A program made the translations under genes and the position numbers. 64,000 nt of DNA from the NCBI GenBank assembly GCA_050084985.1, contig JBITNC010000001.1, forward strand, positions 60,946,001 to 61,010,000, written 5' to 3'. Of this stretch, positions 32,585 to 45,522 are shown one piece after another (within the stretch, counting starts at the first letter, position 1; every line of letters begins with the position of its first letter). The stretch is from Nageia nagi (lineage: Eukaryota > Pinophyta). Below the pieces are notes generated by a model that had not been told where the DNA came from, made no database searches, and saw only the letters and a program-made list of their open reading frames with translations.

Positions 32585-33020
32585 TAGAGTGTAAATTCAA
32601 TGATTTAGGTGTTTAGGGTATTTAGTACTTACTTATTGATCTTATGTGTCCATAGTAATGGAAATTTTGATCAAAATAATTAATCAATTGGGTTCTTATC
32701 TATAATTGAGAGTTAATAAACAAATAGAAAGGAAACATATAAATAAAGGAGACAATAATTGAGTCACAAAAGGGTGATAAGTTTTTAATAATATAATAAT
32801 ATTTAATACAATCAATTACAATGATGCTTTTTACCATTAGTATCTTCCTTATATCTCATGGCTCTATACACTCAATCCTCATACATTTGATCCTCTCTTC
32901 AAGAGTGCATCAATTTGATCAGAGGAGGCTTCCCTTGGATATAACTAGATATATTTGATCATTAAACATCCTAATTAATATCAACCAAATTACATACTTG
33001 GAATTATCTCCTACTAATAA
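32585..33020 (-). repeat. 5' LTR of the old gypsy element
   Basis: Diverged copy of 21950-22372. The high end …CTACTAATA corresponds to …CATTCTAACA. A worn primer-site-like GGTATCATAG on the minus strand near 32565-32580 may mark the low end. Confidence 0.7.
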
Positions 33021-33426
33021 GATTTTTGTCTTTGGCACTTTTTGTAGGCATATCATGATGACCAAAGATAGCATAAAGTATTGTACATAAGATAAACATA
33101 ATTATATTCTTATCACAAACATTAGTAATATGGCACATAGAGCAAAGGGTGAAATTATAAAGCATGACATGCATGTAGGATATACTATGAAACATAAGAG
33201 TATTGATGTGAGACATACCATTTTCCATTATTCAATAAAAGAGTATTAGAAAGCCATTTTATGTAAATTATGATATTGAAAAATTAGAAATATGTGTCAA
33301 TAATAAATATGTGCAAGGTAAGATTTTTATAATGTAATAACTCACCAAAGTAAGAGAAATAACCTTTAAAATCTAGGGTTTTATGTAAAAATATTTTATA
33401 ATGAAGAAACCTTATTCTTCCAAAGG
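33021..33426. other. AT-rich spacer
   Basis: Nothing recognised. A 74-codon minus-strand frame at 33004-33228 overlaps the LTR end and is unsupported. Confidence 0.35.
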
Positions 33427-34450
33427 ATAACTCATGGAAGAGAAAATTGAAGTTTGTGAAGGTACTCTAGAGGAATAATATGACACTCAAGAATAAAGGA
33501 TTCCATAAGCTACCAACTCTAAGGAAATAGAGAAGGCTTTTAATACCTCAATTAGTTAGAATTTTCCAAAACCAAAAGCTGAGGAGTGGGCACAATTTGA
33601 TGACCCCATTGAAGATCCTCCTTCTTTAAAGAAGAGTAAAAGGAAGGTAGATTTCTTAAGGAGACCTAAGGTGATCTATCATGAGAATGCAATAGAGGGT
33701 AAGAATTCTTTAAATACCAATCTTGAAGTATCAATAATTACAACCCAAATGACTATTGCTGCCAAACCAGATAGGCCACATAAAATAAGAAATTCAAGAA
33801 GATGTCATACTTTATGGTGAAGAAAGATGAGATTAAAGCTTTTGACAACAAACTTGAGGAGAAAATACTAGGGGAAAAAAAGAGTCTTGAGCACCCTAAG
33901 AAGAATTTAGAGGAGGTACCTACATTCTCTATTCAAGATTTCATTAGTAATGTAGCAAAGGAGAATGCAACAACTTTCAAAGGGTTGAAAGCTATAAGCC
34001 TAGAGGATCAAAACCCTCCTAAGTAGTTTAAAATCAAGAAAATTAGCAAAACATCAAATAAGAAACCATACTATTTTAATATGAAAGAGACTAAGGTGAG
34101 AGAAGTAGCCATTGATATCCCATTTCATGATGCAACCACTCAAGAAGGAGTAAATGTTATGGTAGATATGTGAGAAAAGGAAGAAAAGCCTCTAGTAAGT
34201 AACTTATGCATATTAGGAGAGCTTTTAGCATAAGAACCCATAATTAAATGTTGGTGGAGGCTAGATTAAGGAAAGGATAACATAGCAAGAAATATGAGTA
34301 CCTAGGAGAGAATCCTAGGCATAAAGAGATCATGCTAAAGAATACATACATCAAAATTTATAGGTTCAATTATGAGGAGCACCACTAGTTCCCCTTGATA
34401 TGTTCAAGTTGCCATTTAGTCAAGTTGAATATTATTGAGTTTGGAAGGAT
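33427..34450 (+). pseudogene. Decayed coding region of unknown family
   Basis: About 1 kb reads as Lys/Glu/Pro-rich protein with a few stops and one frame change near 33800: PKPKAEEWAQFDDPIEDPPS, KKSKRKVDFLRRPKVIYHEN, then an open piece (33802-34026) with PTFSIQDFISNVAKENATTF, followed by KKPYYFNMKETKVREVAIDI and, weaker, KYEYLGENPRHKEIMLKN. Composition changes sharply from the AT-rich, Ile/Asn-rich background. I do not recognise it. It may come from a retroelement polyprotein linker or a host gene. No LTR or splice pattern was tied to it. Confidence 0.45.
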
Positions 34451-34887
34451 AATGCTCTTTAAGAGTAGTCTTTATACCTATACATAGTTATAGTATAGAT
34501 TTTCTTTTTGTTAGAACTTAATGTAGTGACTAAAAACTCTTAGAAGTTGATATTAGTTAGCTCTTTAACATGGGTAGCAGGTTTTGTATTAGTGTGTATT
34601 GGATTATTCAAGTTTTAGTTTTCTATTATGAATAATATTTTTGATCTCCTAATGTAAAGGTTAGTTAATTCCCTTATAAACTTCACACTTTTTTGGTTAA
34701 TACAAAATTTGCTATTAATAATAAAAAGAACCCTAAATTTCATAATGAAATTCAAGCAATAAAATTTAATAAATCCATAGAAAATTATTAAATCCAAAGA
34801 GAAATAAACACATAAGATTTTTAATGAAAAATGACTTGGTAAATGTGATGCCCTAAAATGAAAATTCTAGGTTTTTGGAATAGCTTT
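34451..34887. other. AT-rich spacer
   Basis: Nothing recognised before the first LTR of the tandem array. Confidence 0.35.
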
Positions 34888-36079
34888 TTATGAAATGTTC
34901 CATTTTAGGCATATTAATAATTCTGCAAATAAAATTATATCTAACCAATAAAAATTTTGATCTAAATTTATATTCAAAAAATGTACTCTAAACACCATAA
35001 ATTGAATTGATCTACCACATAAATATTATTAATACTATAAATAATATATCAACATAAAGATTTGATATTGATCTAACAATCTAGACTAGCACACACATAA
35101 GAAATGCCCTCCAAGGCTAGATGTCCAAATTTGATGTTGATGATGATGAAGAATTGCAATATCTAAACCTTCTAAATACCATAAATTTTGCTATAGGTAT
35201 CCAATTAGTGCCAGTGATACATAGTTAGAAATATCTTGATGAGAGAATGTAAAATGACTCATCACATAACCCCCTTTTGGACCAATATCACACAATTAAA
35301 GGCAAAACTATGAAACACACATCCTTGTAGAAATTAAATAAAAAGCTCCACAAATTGAAATGATGACATTGCAACTCTAAACCCTCCAAGATTTGATTAA
35401 ATCCTCTAACATGAAATTTATCTTCAATAATGGATGATATTGGTGTGAAACCCCCAAATACTAAAGACTCCATAAAAATGCAATATTAAACTTTAGAACT
35501 CCACACAAATATACCACACAATTTTGCTATTATGAATAATTTATTCTAAACTTCCATTATATTATATCAAACCTTCAAATAGAATTATATTATTTTTGAA
35601 AGAGACATAGATTTGATAATATTTAAAGGCCCTAAAAGAACATGAAAAAATCTTGGATAGGTTTTCTCCTTGATCCAATAGTTGGGCATTTCCCAAACTA
35701 CTAAATTAGAAGCTTATACGAATTTTAGCACCTATCAAAGCTACAAAAGGTGACTAGGGTTTTTTCCCTTGCTACAATATCATAAATCATCAAAACATAA
35801 TAAGATTATGTGCACTCCATGTATATATAAGCTTCATGTTCTAATTCTTCATTGAGATGGCCCCATAACTTTAGTTATTAATATGTGAACACATAATGCA
35901 TTTAAAAATAATAATAAATATTATTATTCCCTCACACCACATAACAATAATAATAAATAATAAATAATTTTTCTCTCACACCACATAAATATGCTAAACT
36001 AGAACATTCCACACATAATATAATAATATTTAAATAAAAATATTTACATGACCTTATTTCTTTATAAAGGGTCACGATA
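34888..36079 (-). repeat. LTR A (outer 3' LTR)
   Basis: Aligns with LTRs B and C over ~1.1-1.2 kb. Common words are GAAATGCCCTCCAAGGCTAG, GATCTAACAATCTAGAC, TACCACACAAT and CTCACACCACATAA. The low boundary is approximate. The high end …GGGTCACGATA corresponds to …ATCATGACA in B. Confidence 0.8.
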
Positions 36080-39000
36080 AATATACTCTCTCATATTTCT
36101 TTTCCTCAAGAAATATGAGTACAACCTCAAAATTTCAAAGTTGATCCAAATCATAACCAACTATAATTCTAGGATCCCAAACTAATATGAATCCAATTGG
36201 TACATATACAACTTCCATATAAAAACTAAAGCTAAAATTTGAGTGTAATGCCAAGGTGCAAGCCAAAAATATGTAGAACCAAGGTTGTCTTAGATATGTC
36301 TCCCAGAAAGATCCTAAAAGCTTTCCAAACAAATTGAAGGATGTTCCCATGCTAATCCAAAACTATTCCCATGCTACAATTATGTAAAAGTTGAGTAGAA
36401 ATAGGATTAAGTGCTCACATGCCAAATCAAAAGTGATGCATAGTAGTTCTAATTTACCATATTGAGTAGTGATATATGGTTATTCAATCACTCCAAAGAT
36501 ATGGATACTTAGTTCTATACTATTTCTAATAATTATACTATGCAAGAGTATGATAAAATTATAAAGGAAATTATAATAAAAAAAAATTTGGCTTTACATA
36601 AATCATGTACATCACCTCTTCCCTTCTCCTTTTGTTAACAATCCTTTCATCAATGAAAACTAATCCCCCATCTAATACAGCCTATAATATGCAATTTGTG
36701 GCCCATAAAATGTTACAACAATAGTTAGCATTTCCCAAATATTGATTAAGTGCATAGTCTTAATAGCCACCAATATATTAGCATATGCATCCCTCAATAC
36801 ATAGATAATAATCCTTAAAAATGTAACAACAATACATGTATCAATAATCACAAAAATAGTCATAACAACAACCTTCTTACATGCCATACACTCATCAATC
36901 AGTAGATCATCCAATGTTTCCCATAATATGTGAATGGTAGCCTCCAAATTTTTCATTAAAGGTACAATTATAATGTCCACAAATGCAACTAAATCAATCA
37001 TCATCCAAGTTTTTGAAATTCCAAACATAAATGCCAAATGAATGATGAAATATGTCACTATCCTCATCAATATAGAATGTGTTCCATGATCATAATGCCA
37101 AATAATGAAGCTCAAAATTTATATGAGGGCTAAATATTGTTTGAAGTGATATGTGTTATGGCTACCTTCAAAATCTCTCAAGTTTGAACTCTTTCTTGAG
37201 GAAGATGCAAAACATGTTTATTGTTGTAAGAAGTCTTCATCAAGGTTATTTATATATATCATTAACCTATCATATGTTTTCAAAATGAGAAAGAACCATG
37301 TTGTTCCTTTTCTACCTAGCTCAAATTGAAAATGTAATAAACCTAATATTTTCAAAACAACAACCAAAACAATCTTTCTTGTCTATCTAGAAGTGTACAA
37401 ACTGAATGCTACCCTTTCTATAATGGTTGTATTATGTAAGGGATGAATTAAAATAGCAAACATGATGAATGAAAAAATTAACTAATGTGTAAATATATTA
37501 GGTCTAATTTTTTCAAAATAGAAATGAGAAAAATATCTAAGCATGCTCTTTTAACAACTACCTTAGTTATACCATACATATATGTGGCCAAATCAATAAT
37601 GGTGGTAAGTGCATCCATAAAACAAGGACTAAAAATAGAATGTACATCAGGTTTATTATCCTTATCTTCAAAGCCAAAGATGAAGTTCACTAGTCCTCTT
37701 ACCTTTAGCAAGTAAGGAAAGAAACCAAGAACCCCATTAAGTGCAATCTCTCCCATAAATGCCAATCTATATAAATTTTTAGACTATTGTTCTATGGTTA
37801 ATTGAATGCATTCATCAAGGGATGAAATCTACTCATATGCTCAAAATATTTAATGCCTAAGTTTCTAGAGGCTGAAAGTGTATCTTTAAATTCTTCAAAA
37901 TTGAAAGTATTCTTATCAATTCAAAATACTAGGTTGAACATGATCCATAACTCTCAATGTGAATAAAATCATAATGCAAGAGATCCTTTTTACCATTATG
38001 AACAAATGTGTAATAGTTTATTCCATTATCATCAATGCAACTACCATAAGAAATACCTATCTTACACCAAACATACCTTCCTTTGTCACAATTGAACCAC
38101 TCATTATATTGACAACATTATCATATTCAAATAACTTAACAACCAAGGATACTGAAGAAACATTAGTTACACAATCTAATGTGTACAAAATAGTCTCTTT
38201 CCTTATTGAGTGAAATAATTCTACTTGATATTTTTTGGTACTTAAGTCAAAAGATGTAGTATGAAAATTACCTTAATATGGATATGACATTATGGATAAA
38301 AATACCATCTTCCACAACTCAACAACAAAGAGCATTATGCTATGGTCCTTCCATAGTGGTACATTGGTCCCAAACTCATCTAACTCAACTATAACATCAA
38401 ATTTAAGGAGAGGATTATGAAAGTAAAAAATGATATTCTTCCCAAATAAGGGATCCTCAATAACACAACAAAAATCATTAGATTTGAAGGGAACTTTATA
38501 ACATTCAAATGTTGGTACATCACCCTCCACATCATTCACTATAAATTTATCATGAATACCTCTAACCATATGTTTGGTTTGGAAGTCAAAATAGAAGCTA
38601 TCTAAATTAGGCAAACTTTGCATCCTCTTTTCCTCATGGATGTTAGAGCTATGCCAAGTTAATGTATTATTTTCATAAAAATTAGAATTAACATACATTT
38701 GATTATTTCCTTGTAAATATATTTTATCCTCAATTATTTTTACTTTAAAGGTTTCTCTTGATTTGCAAATCCTTCATTTTTATGAACAATTTTAGACTAT
38801 TGTTCATATCCCAATACTAATTCATCAACATCATCATAATTAAAGGAAAAATCTATTTCCAACATACTTATGATGCATCCTCCATAACATCAATTTCTTC
38901 AACAAATATAAGATTTCCATCCCCTATATTCCCACAAGCTTCATAAAAAATTACCATCATTCTAAATTAAAGAAATAATGTTAGGAAATGAACATGATTC

Positions 39001-39571
39001 CTTTAAAACCTTACTATTTTTCATGGATGAAGACACATGCATTGTGGGGGATTCATTTTTGAATACCTCTTGAGATAAGAGTTTTTCATCCAAATTTAGA
39101 GTTGATAAGACTTTCACTTCAAGATCTATTTTTTTCTTATTATGTTCTTCTATCTCTTCAATGGCTTCCCTACATGTGCTTAACTTCCCCCCAAAAAACC
39201 TTTCCCAATTAGAAGCTAAGATTTCACCTTGATTTCTTGTAATCATAAGTTAATTTTTAAAATCAAAGTCATATTTTTCTTTATCCTTGGGTTGCTTCTC
39301 ATAATGTTTTTCTAGAACTAGTGTTGGAGAATGACTCGATGATATTTAATCATAGGATTGAAATTTTTTAGTTCTTTATGGTTTATCCTTTTTCCTAAAA
39401 TATTTAAATAACTCTCAAAAGAAACTTGTTGTCTGAATATTGCAGACCTTCTTTGATATATTTTAAATAAGGTATCTAATTCTAAATTTCCCATAGTTTG
39501 GAATTGAATATTCATAAACCTTAACTTCCAAGTCTCTAAAAATTAATGAATCAGTCCATAGGTTGGCAAGA
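36080..39571 (-). pseudogene. Internal region 1: unidentified decayed protein
   Basis: On the minus strand from the primer site downwards: MGNLELDTLFKIYQRRSAIF (39318-39515), EILASNWERFFGGKLSTCRE (38962-39246), GIHDKFIVNDVEGDVPTFEC (38273-38698), then YFEHMSRFHPLMNAFN, NFIFGFEDKDNKPDVHSIFS (37478-37765) and YDHGTHSILMRIV (36672-37115). Stops separate the pieces. The same pieces occur in the same order in internal region 2. None resembles gag or pol that I know. It may be a very divergent gag, a captured host gene or an element-specific protein. Several pieces are hydrophobic, but Ile/Val excess may reflect AT drift. Confidence 0.55.
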
Positions 39572-39589
39572 ACTTGGGCTTTGATACCA
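39572..39589 (-). other. Primer binding site of LTR B (initiator-Met type)
   Basis: On the minus strand TGGTATCAAAGCCCAAGT, one base from the widespread plant initiator-Met site TGGTATCAGAGC. It directly follows the LTR end …TTATAG. Confidence 0.85.
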
Positions 39590-39590
39590 C

Positions 39591-40779
39591 TATAATTTTC
39601 CTTTTTAGGAATATTAATAATTTTGTGAATAAAATTATATCTAAATATTTAAAAATCTGATCTAAGAATATATTCAAGAAATATTCAAAAAATTTACTCC
39701 AAACACCATAAATTGACTTGATCTAATACATAAATATTGTTAATACTATAAATAATATCTCAACATAAAGATCTAATGTTTATCTAACAATCTAGACCAA
39801 CACACACACACAAGAAATGCCCTCCAAGGCTAAACATCCAAATCTAATGTTGATAATGATACAAAATTACACTAGGAAAACCTTTTAAATACCATAACAT
39901 TTATTATAGATCTTTAATTGATGTTAGTGATACACCATTAGAAATATCTTGATGAGATCATGCAAAATGATTGGCCACATGACCCCCTTTGGACACATAT
40001 CAAAACCTTAAAGGTAAAAATATGAAATATAAATCCTTATAGAAATTAAAGATGAAGCCCCATAAATTGGAATAATGATATTGCAGCTCTAAACCTTTCA
40101 ATATTTTATTAAATCCTCTAACATGCAATTTATCCTCAATAATGGATAATGTTGATGTGATACCTCCAAATATTGAATACTCCTTAAAAGTGCAATATTA
40201 AACACTAGAACTCCACACATATATACCACACAATGTTGTTACTCTAAAAAAAAAATTCTAAACTTCCATTGTATTATTAAACCCTTAGAATCATATTATT
40301 TTTGGAAGAGACATAGATTTGATAATATTGAAAGCCCTTAAAAGAATATAGAAAAACCCTATATATGTTCTCTCCTCGATCCAATAGCTAGGCATCTCCC
40401 AAACTACTAGATCAAAAGCTTCTATGAACTTGGGCATTTCTTAAAGCTGTAGAAGGTGAGTAGGATATTTTCCCTTGATCAAATATCATAAATCATCAAA
40501 ACATAATAAATTATGGGCACTCCATGTATATATAAGCTTCATATTCTAATTCTTTGTTGATATGGCCCTATAACTTAAGTTATTAACATGTGCAAACATA
40601 ATGCATTTAAAAATAATAATTATTATTATTATTATTATTCTCTCACACCACATAATAATAATAATAATAATTTTCTCACACCACATAAATCCATTTAGCT
40701 AGGACTCTCCACACATGATATAATAATATTCAAATAAAAATATTTACATGAATCTATTTCTCCAAAAAGAATCATGACA
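39591..40779 (-). repeat. LTR B (shared middle LTR)
   Basis: On its low side is a primer site, so it acts as 5' LTR of unit 1. On its high side is a polypurine tract and internal 3' sequence, so it acts as 3' LTR of unit 2. The high end …CATGACA equals TGTCATG on the minus strand. It contains an (AAT/ATT)n microsatellite near 40610-40670. Confidence 0.85.
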
Positions 40780-40794
40780 AAGCGCCCCCTTTAA
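40780..40794 (-). other. Polypurine tract next to LTR B
   Basis: On the minus strand GTTAAAGGGGGCGCT is followed by T and the LTR start TGTCATG. It shows that internal sequence, not flank, lies on this side. Confidence 0.7.
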
Positions 40795-41316
40795 CATTGC
40801 TTATCCTCAAGCAATATGAGCACAACCTCAAATTTTTCAAGCTAATCCAAATCATAACCAACTATAATTTCAAGATCCCAAACCAATATGAATCCAATTG
40901 GTACATATCCAACTTCCATGTGAAAACTAAAGCCAAAATCTGAGTGTAATGCCAAGGTGTAAGCCAACAATATGTAGAACCAAGGTTGTCTTGGATATTT
41001 CTACCAAAAATATCCCAAAAGCTTTCCAAAAAATTTAAGGATGTTCCCATGCTAATCCAAAAGTATTCCCATGCTACAATTATGTATAAGTTGAGTAGAA
41101 ATAGGCTTAAGCTCTCACATGCCAAATAAAAAGTGATGCATAGTAGTTCTAATTTATCATATTGAGTAGAGATATATGGTTATTCAATCACTCTAAAGAT
41201 ATAGATACTTAGTTCTATACTATTTCTAATAATTATACTATGCAAGAGTATGATAAAATTATAAAGGGTAATGAATGAATCACCAAAATGAGAGTGGGAA
41301 GGAAATTATAATAAAA
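40780..41316 (-). repeat. Internal region 2, 3' part
   Basis: Aligns with 36080-36590 (ACCAAGGTTGTCTT, GAAGGATGTTCCCATGCT-like, AAAAGTGATGCATAGTAGTT). Homology stops at 41316, after GGAAATTATAATAAAA, where copia coding sequence begins. The last ~240 bp occur again at 45521-45768. Confidence 0.85.
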
Positions 41317-44220
41317 GGATTGATCTACCCTTTCATTGTTCAATCCTTTCATTTAGGTGCAAAATATAGTTCTACACTTGAATTCCAAGAAATTGGAAGT
41401 GTGTTGATTCATGAAAAGGTTCTTGACAATGTGCTTTATGTTCCTAAGCTTAGGATGAACCTTCTCTCTGTAATCCAAGTTGCTAGAAAAGGGTACTCTT
41501 TTGAGTTTGACTATCAATCCTAGCACATTAAGAAAGGAATTACCACTTTGGTTAAAGGATCAGTGAAATATAACCTCTACATAATGGATCAAGTTCCATC
41601 AAAGATGTGTCTTGCTTCTAATGTGTGTTCTAGAGGCAATCTTTAGTACCATCATTTAGGGTGCCTTAACCACAAGAGTATTCAAGTCATGAAAAACCAA
41701 GAACTTGTGGAAGGTTTGCTTTCAATTTCTCCTTCAGTTGGTTTATGCAAGAAGTGTATTCTTGGAAAGATGCATAGACAAAATTTTGAAAATGATAAGG
41801 CAACAAGAGCATCTCAACCTCTTCAACTTGTGCATTTAGATTTGATGGTCCATTTCAAACTAAATCACTTGGAAGAGCATCTTATGTCTTGACCTTCATT
41901 GATGACTTTAGTAGGATGACCTTTGGGTATCTACTTGAGCATAAGGATAAAACCTTTGAAATTTTTAAGGTTTTTAAGGCCTTTGTTGAGAATAAAACTA
42001 ACCTTAAAATCAAGATGTTGAGATCAAATAATGGGGGAGAATATAACAACAATGAGTTCAATGACTATTGTGCTAAGTATGGAATCAAGAGATAGTTTAT
42101 GATTCCTTACACTCCTTAGCAGAACAGTGTTGTCAAAAGGAAAAATAGAATAATTATGGATATGGCTAGATTCATGTTGGGTAATCTTCCTAAAATATTG
42201 TGGGGTGAAGCTATGAGCACTACTATTTACACCTTAAATAGGTGTTCCACAAAATATATTCATAGTAAAACTCCTTTTGAGGAATGGTCAAGAAGAAAAC
42301 CTAACATTTCACACCTTAGGGTGTTTGATTTTGAAGCATTCTCCTATATTGCTTCTAAGAAAAGGAAGAAGTTTGAAAAAAGAGTTGAAAAATGCATCTT
42401 TATGGGTTATGACTATCAGCATAAAGGCTACAGACTTTACTCTCCATCCTACAAAGCCATGTTTGTTTCAAGGGATGTAAAGTTCAATGAACTTTCTAAT
42501 AAATTTGCTTCTAATATGAGGATGCTAATGATCCAAAGGACTCTTTAGTTGCACCTAGCTGGTTAGATATTGATATAGACAAGTCACCTTAGGAACAATA
42601 CTCTCCAACTTAAAGGGTAACAAGGAGCATAACCTTGAACAAATATTTATTTGCCAAGATTGACAATAAGCATGAGCCCTCAACCTTCAAAGAAGCTTCA
42701 AAGTAAAAGTGCTGGATGGAAGCCATGAAAGTGGAGTATGAGGCACTTATGAAAAATAAAACTTGGGACTTGGTTCCTTATCCCAATAAAAAAAAAATGT
42801 GATTGGTAATAAGTGGATCTACAAGGTCAAGTTCAATTCAATTGGAGATATTAACAAATACAAGCCAAAGTTAGTAGCTAAAGGTTTTGCTCAAAAATAT
42901 AGTGTATATTATAAGAAAACCTTTACTCTCATGGCAAATATGCCTATTGTGAGAGCTATCCTTGCTCTTTCTGTAGCTTAAGGATGGAAACTTTTTCAAC
43001 TTGATGTCAAAAGTGCATTTTTAAATGGTGACTTAGATGTGAAAATCTTCATGAATCAACTAAAAGGGCTTATCATGGAAGGCAAAGAGTCCTTTGTATG
43101 CAAGCTAAAGAAGTCATTGTATGGACTTAAGCAAGCACCTTGAGCTTGGTACAAAAAGATTTTAAGGTATTTTGTAAACATTAGTTTCTCCAAGTGTTTT
43201 TTTGACTCTGATCTATATGTGCTCAATAAAGGTAAAGACATGGTATTGATTCTCCTTTATGTGGATGATATTCTAATAATTAGGAATAATGATGAAATCA
43301 TTAAAGAGTGCATATCCAAACTTAAGGCAATTTTTAAAATGGTTGATCTTGGTCTCTTGCACTACTATCTTGGAATGCAAATGTATCAATACAAGGATTG
43401 TACTTATCTCAATCAATATAAGTATATATCAAACATCTTACAAAAGTTTGGAATGGAGTGTAGATATGTTGCAATCCTAATCTCTCCTAGAATCATAATT
43501 TCTCTAAGCTCCAACTCTTAGTTAGCTGATGCTACAACTTACAAGCAATTAATTGGTAGTCTTTTGTATTTGACTATATCTAGGCTAGATGTTACCTTTG
43601 CAATGAATTTGATGGCATGATTCATGCAAAAACCATATGTTGAGCACCTCAATGTTGTTAAGAAAATCTTGAGGTATGTTGCAAGGACTAAGTATCTTAT
43701 TCTCAAGTATTCTAAGTTGCCCTCATTTGTTCTCTCTAGATTCTTAGATTCTAACTATGGAGGAGATAGAGATGATAGGAAATCAACCTCTATGTATGTG
43801 TTTAGCATTGGTTTAGGTGCTATCTCTTGGGATTCTAAGAAGCAACCTACTATTTCTCTTTTCACCATAAAAGTTGAATACCATGCCATATCTATTGCAG
43901 CCTAGGAAGCCATTTGGCTAAGGCATATTTTGAAAGAAATTAGGTATGAGTAAGGTGGCTCATCTTTGATCTCTTTAGATAATTAGTTAGCTATTTCTTT
44001 AGCTAATAATCCTCTATTACATTAGAGAACAAAACATGTGGAAATCCATGCCCATTTTATCAGGGTGAAGGTTCTTAATGGCATCATACACCTAGAGTAT
44101 TTTCCATCCACCTTGAACTTTTCTAATTTATTCACCAATCTCCTCTTAGAAGCTCAATTTTGTAAGCTTAGGGATGCAATCAAGTTGGTGAAGTTACCCT
44201 TAATGGGGAGTGAAGTTTGA
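41317..44220 (+). pseudogene. copia pol polyprotein, disrupted
   Basis: Protease end: VLDNVLYVPKLRMNLLSV. GAG-pre-integrase: LCKKCILGKMHRQNF. Integrase: LVHLDLMVHF with first Asp, TFIDDFSRMTFGYL, then LRSNNGGEY and VVKRKNR, where the second and third catalytic acids have become Asn and Lys. RT (42740-43520): GNKWIYKVKFNSIGDINKYK, FQLDVKSAFLNGDL and an intact YVDDILI. RNase H: LDSNYGGDRDDRKSTSMYV, VEYHAISIAA and RTKHVEIHAHFIRVKV, ending at MGSEV. Stops interrupt it at many places, for example at 41521. The order and motif spelling are unmistakable, but no functional product can form. Confidence 0.92.
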
Positions 44221-45029
44221 ATTTTTGTGTTGAATTTATATTTATGATGACAACTTCACCCCTAGGAGGATTTTATGTTGTATAGTGTTGATTTTGTTAT
44301 ACATCTTTGTGGTAAGTTTGCTCTATGTGAGGAACTTGTTGTATAAATTTTTAAAGTAAAAGATTGTCCAATCTAGCACTATTCAATTATCCATATGTGA
44401 GGAACTCTTATGTGTCTTTTGGCACTATTTAGTTATCCATATGAGAGGAACTCATATTTGAATGCTCTATTTTGGTCAATCTAGCACTATTTAGTTATCC
44501 ATGTGTGAGGAATTCCTATGTGTCTTTTGGCATTAGTTCAGTTATTCATATGTGAGGAACTCATATGTGCATGCTCTTTTTGTAATGATAATAAACAGTT
44601 TTATATACAATAAGTGACTATAAGTTTTTGGCATGGCATCTTTGTGATGACTTATAGTGCACCATTGATTAGTTCATGATGGTATTTGTGTGATTCATGT
44701 ATCCTTGTTGAGATGAATATGTTGCATCTAACTAACCTTGTTATTTGAGCTACTTATGACTTGCAAGTTCCTTTGAGATTATAGGTTACTTACCTTAGGT
44801 ATGTAGGCCCTTGAGACTCTTCATGACTTCTAGTTGAATAAATACTTCATGTATATTGAAACTAGTTATGGTTAATGATTGTATTTGACAAAGTAGTGAG
44901 TCTCAAACTAGATCTTTCTTACTTCACAAATATGTAAAAAGTTCTCATATCTATTGTATCTATTTAGAGGAGAACTCTATTACTTTCTCTTCTTCTTCTC
45001 TCTTACTCACTTTATCCTAATATTGCATT
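44221..45029 (+). other. copia 3' untranslated region with a ~52/105-bp tandem repeat
   Basis: Between 44370 and 44575 units of AGTTATCCATATGTGAGGAA followed by CTCATATGTG occur four times, alternating with CTTTTGGCACTA and GGTCAATCTAGCACTA leads, which gives a ~105-bp higher-order unit. The rest is unremarkable. Confidence 0.7.
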
Positions 45030-45038
45030 AAGAGGGAG
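45030..45038 (+). other. copia polypurine tract
   Basis: AAGAGGGAG directly before TGTTGGAATG, a common copia arrangement. Confidence 0.8.
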
Positions 45039-45522
45039 TGTTGGAATGTATAATGCATTATGTAAAGGTTTGTATAAAATCTTCTATGTAAGTTCACTAA
45101 TACTTAAGGGTATCATTTGATACCTTAAGTATTTAAGTGAATATGTTAATGTAACTTGTTGTACACTCCATGTCATGAGCATTCCCCTTGGGTAAAAGGA
45201 TGTGCATTCATGCTTTTGTACATTGGATAAATTGGTGATCTAAAGAGGGATTTTGGCCTATAAATAGAAGGATCCCTCTTTGTGATTACACACCAATTTG
45301 TGGAGTAAAGTTATGCTATAGGATAGTGTTTAGGAGAAAATATTAGGAGCATATTGTGAATGAAATGAGATCTAGTTAGTGGATGTACTCCTAGTTGGAG
45401 GAACCACTTACATCTTATGTTATGTTATGAGATTGTTTTGTGAGTCTGTTAGGTGTGTTTATGAGCTTTCAAGAGATTTTGGTTGTTTAGGATTGTTAGT
45501 GTTATAGTTCAATCCTTTCACA
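45039..45522 (+). repeat. copia 3' LTR
   Basis: Starts TGTTGGAATG after the polypurine tract and ends near CCTTTCACA, where array sequence resumes. Length is about 480 bp. No second LTR is present in the window. Confidence 0.75.
45259..45268 (+). promoter_or_regulatory. TATA box in the copia LTR
   Basis: GCCTATAAATAGAAGG about 220 bp into the LTR fits a plant TATA element. Confidence 0.6.

Larger units (their letters stand above)
21950..33020 (-). mobile_element. Old Ty3/gypsy element with gag, PR, RT, IN and a downstream ORF
   Basis: About 11 kb. Diverged LTR-like repeats lie at ~21950-22372 and ~32585-33020. Between them, reading down the minus strand, come gag-like sequence with a decayed zinc knuckle, protease, reverse transcriptase/RNase H, integrase, and then a coiled-coil coding-like region before the polypurine tract. 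Protease-RT-integrase order defines gypsy. Every domain carries stops and lost catalytic residues, so the element is dead. The extra region after integrase is unusual for most gypsy lineages but known in some plant groups with a third ORF. Confidence 0.85.
41317..45522 (+). mobile_element. 5'-truncated Ty1/copia element
   Basis: Plus-strand copia pol order: protease end, GAG-pre-integrase, integrase, RT, RNase H, then a 3' untranslated stretch, polypurine tract and one LTR. The 5' LTR, primer site and gag are missing. It lies inside the minus-strand array and is flanked by a ~240-bp duplication of array sequence. Integrase before RT defines copia. Confidence 0.9.

Noticed and set aside
43056-43241. 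Minus-strand frame inside copia RT
   Set aside because: Shadow of the plus-strand RT, which has clear motifs.
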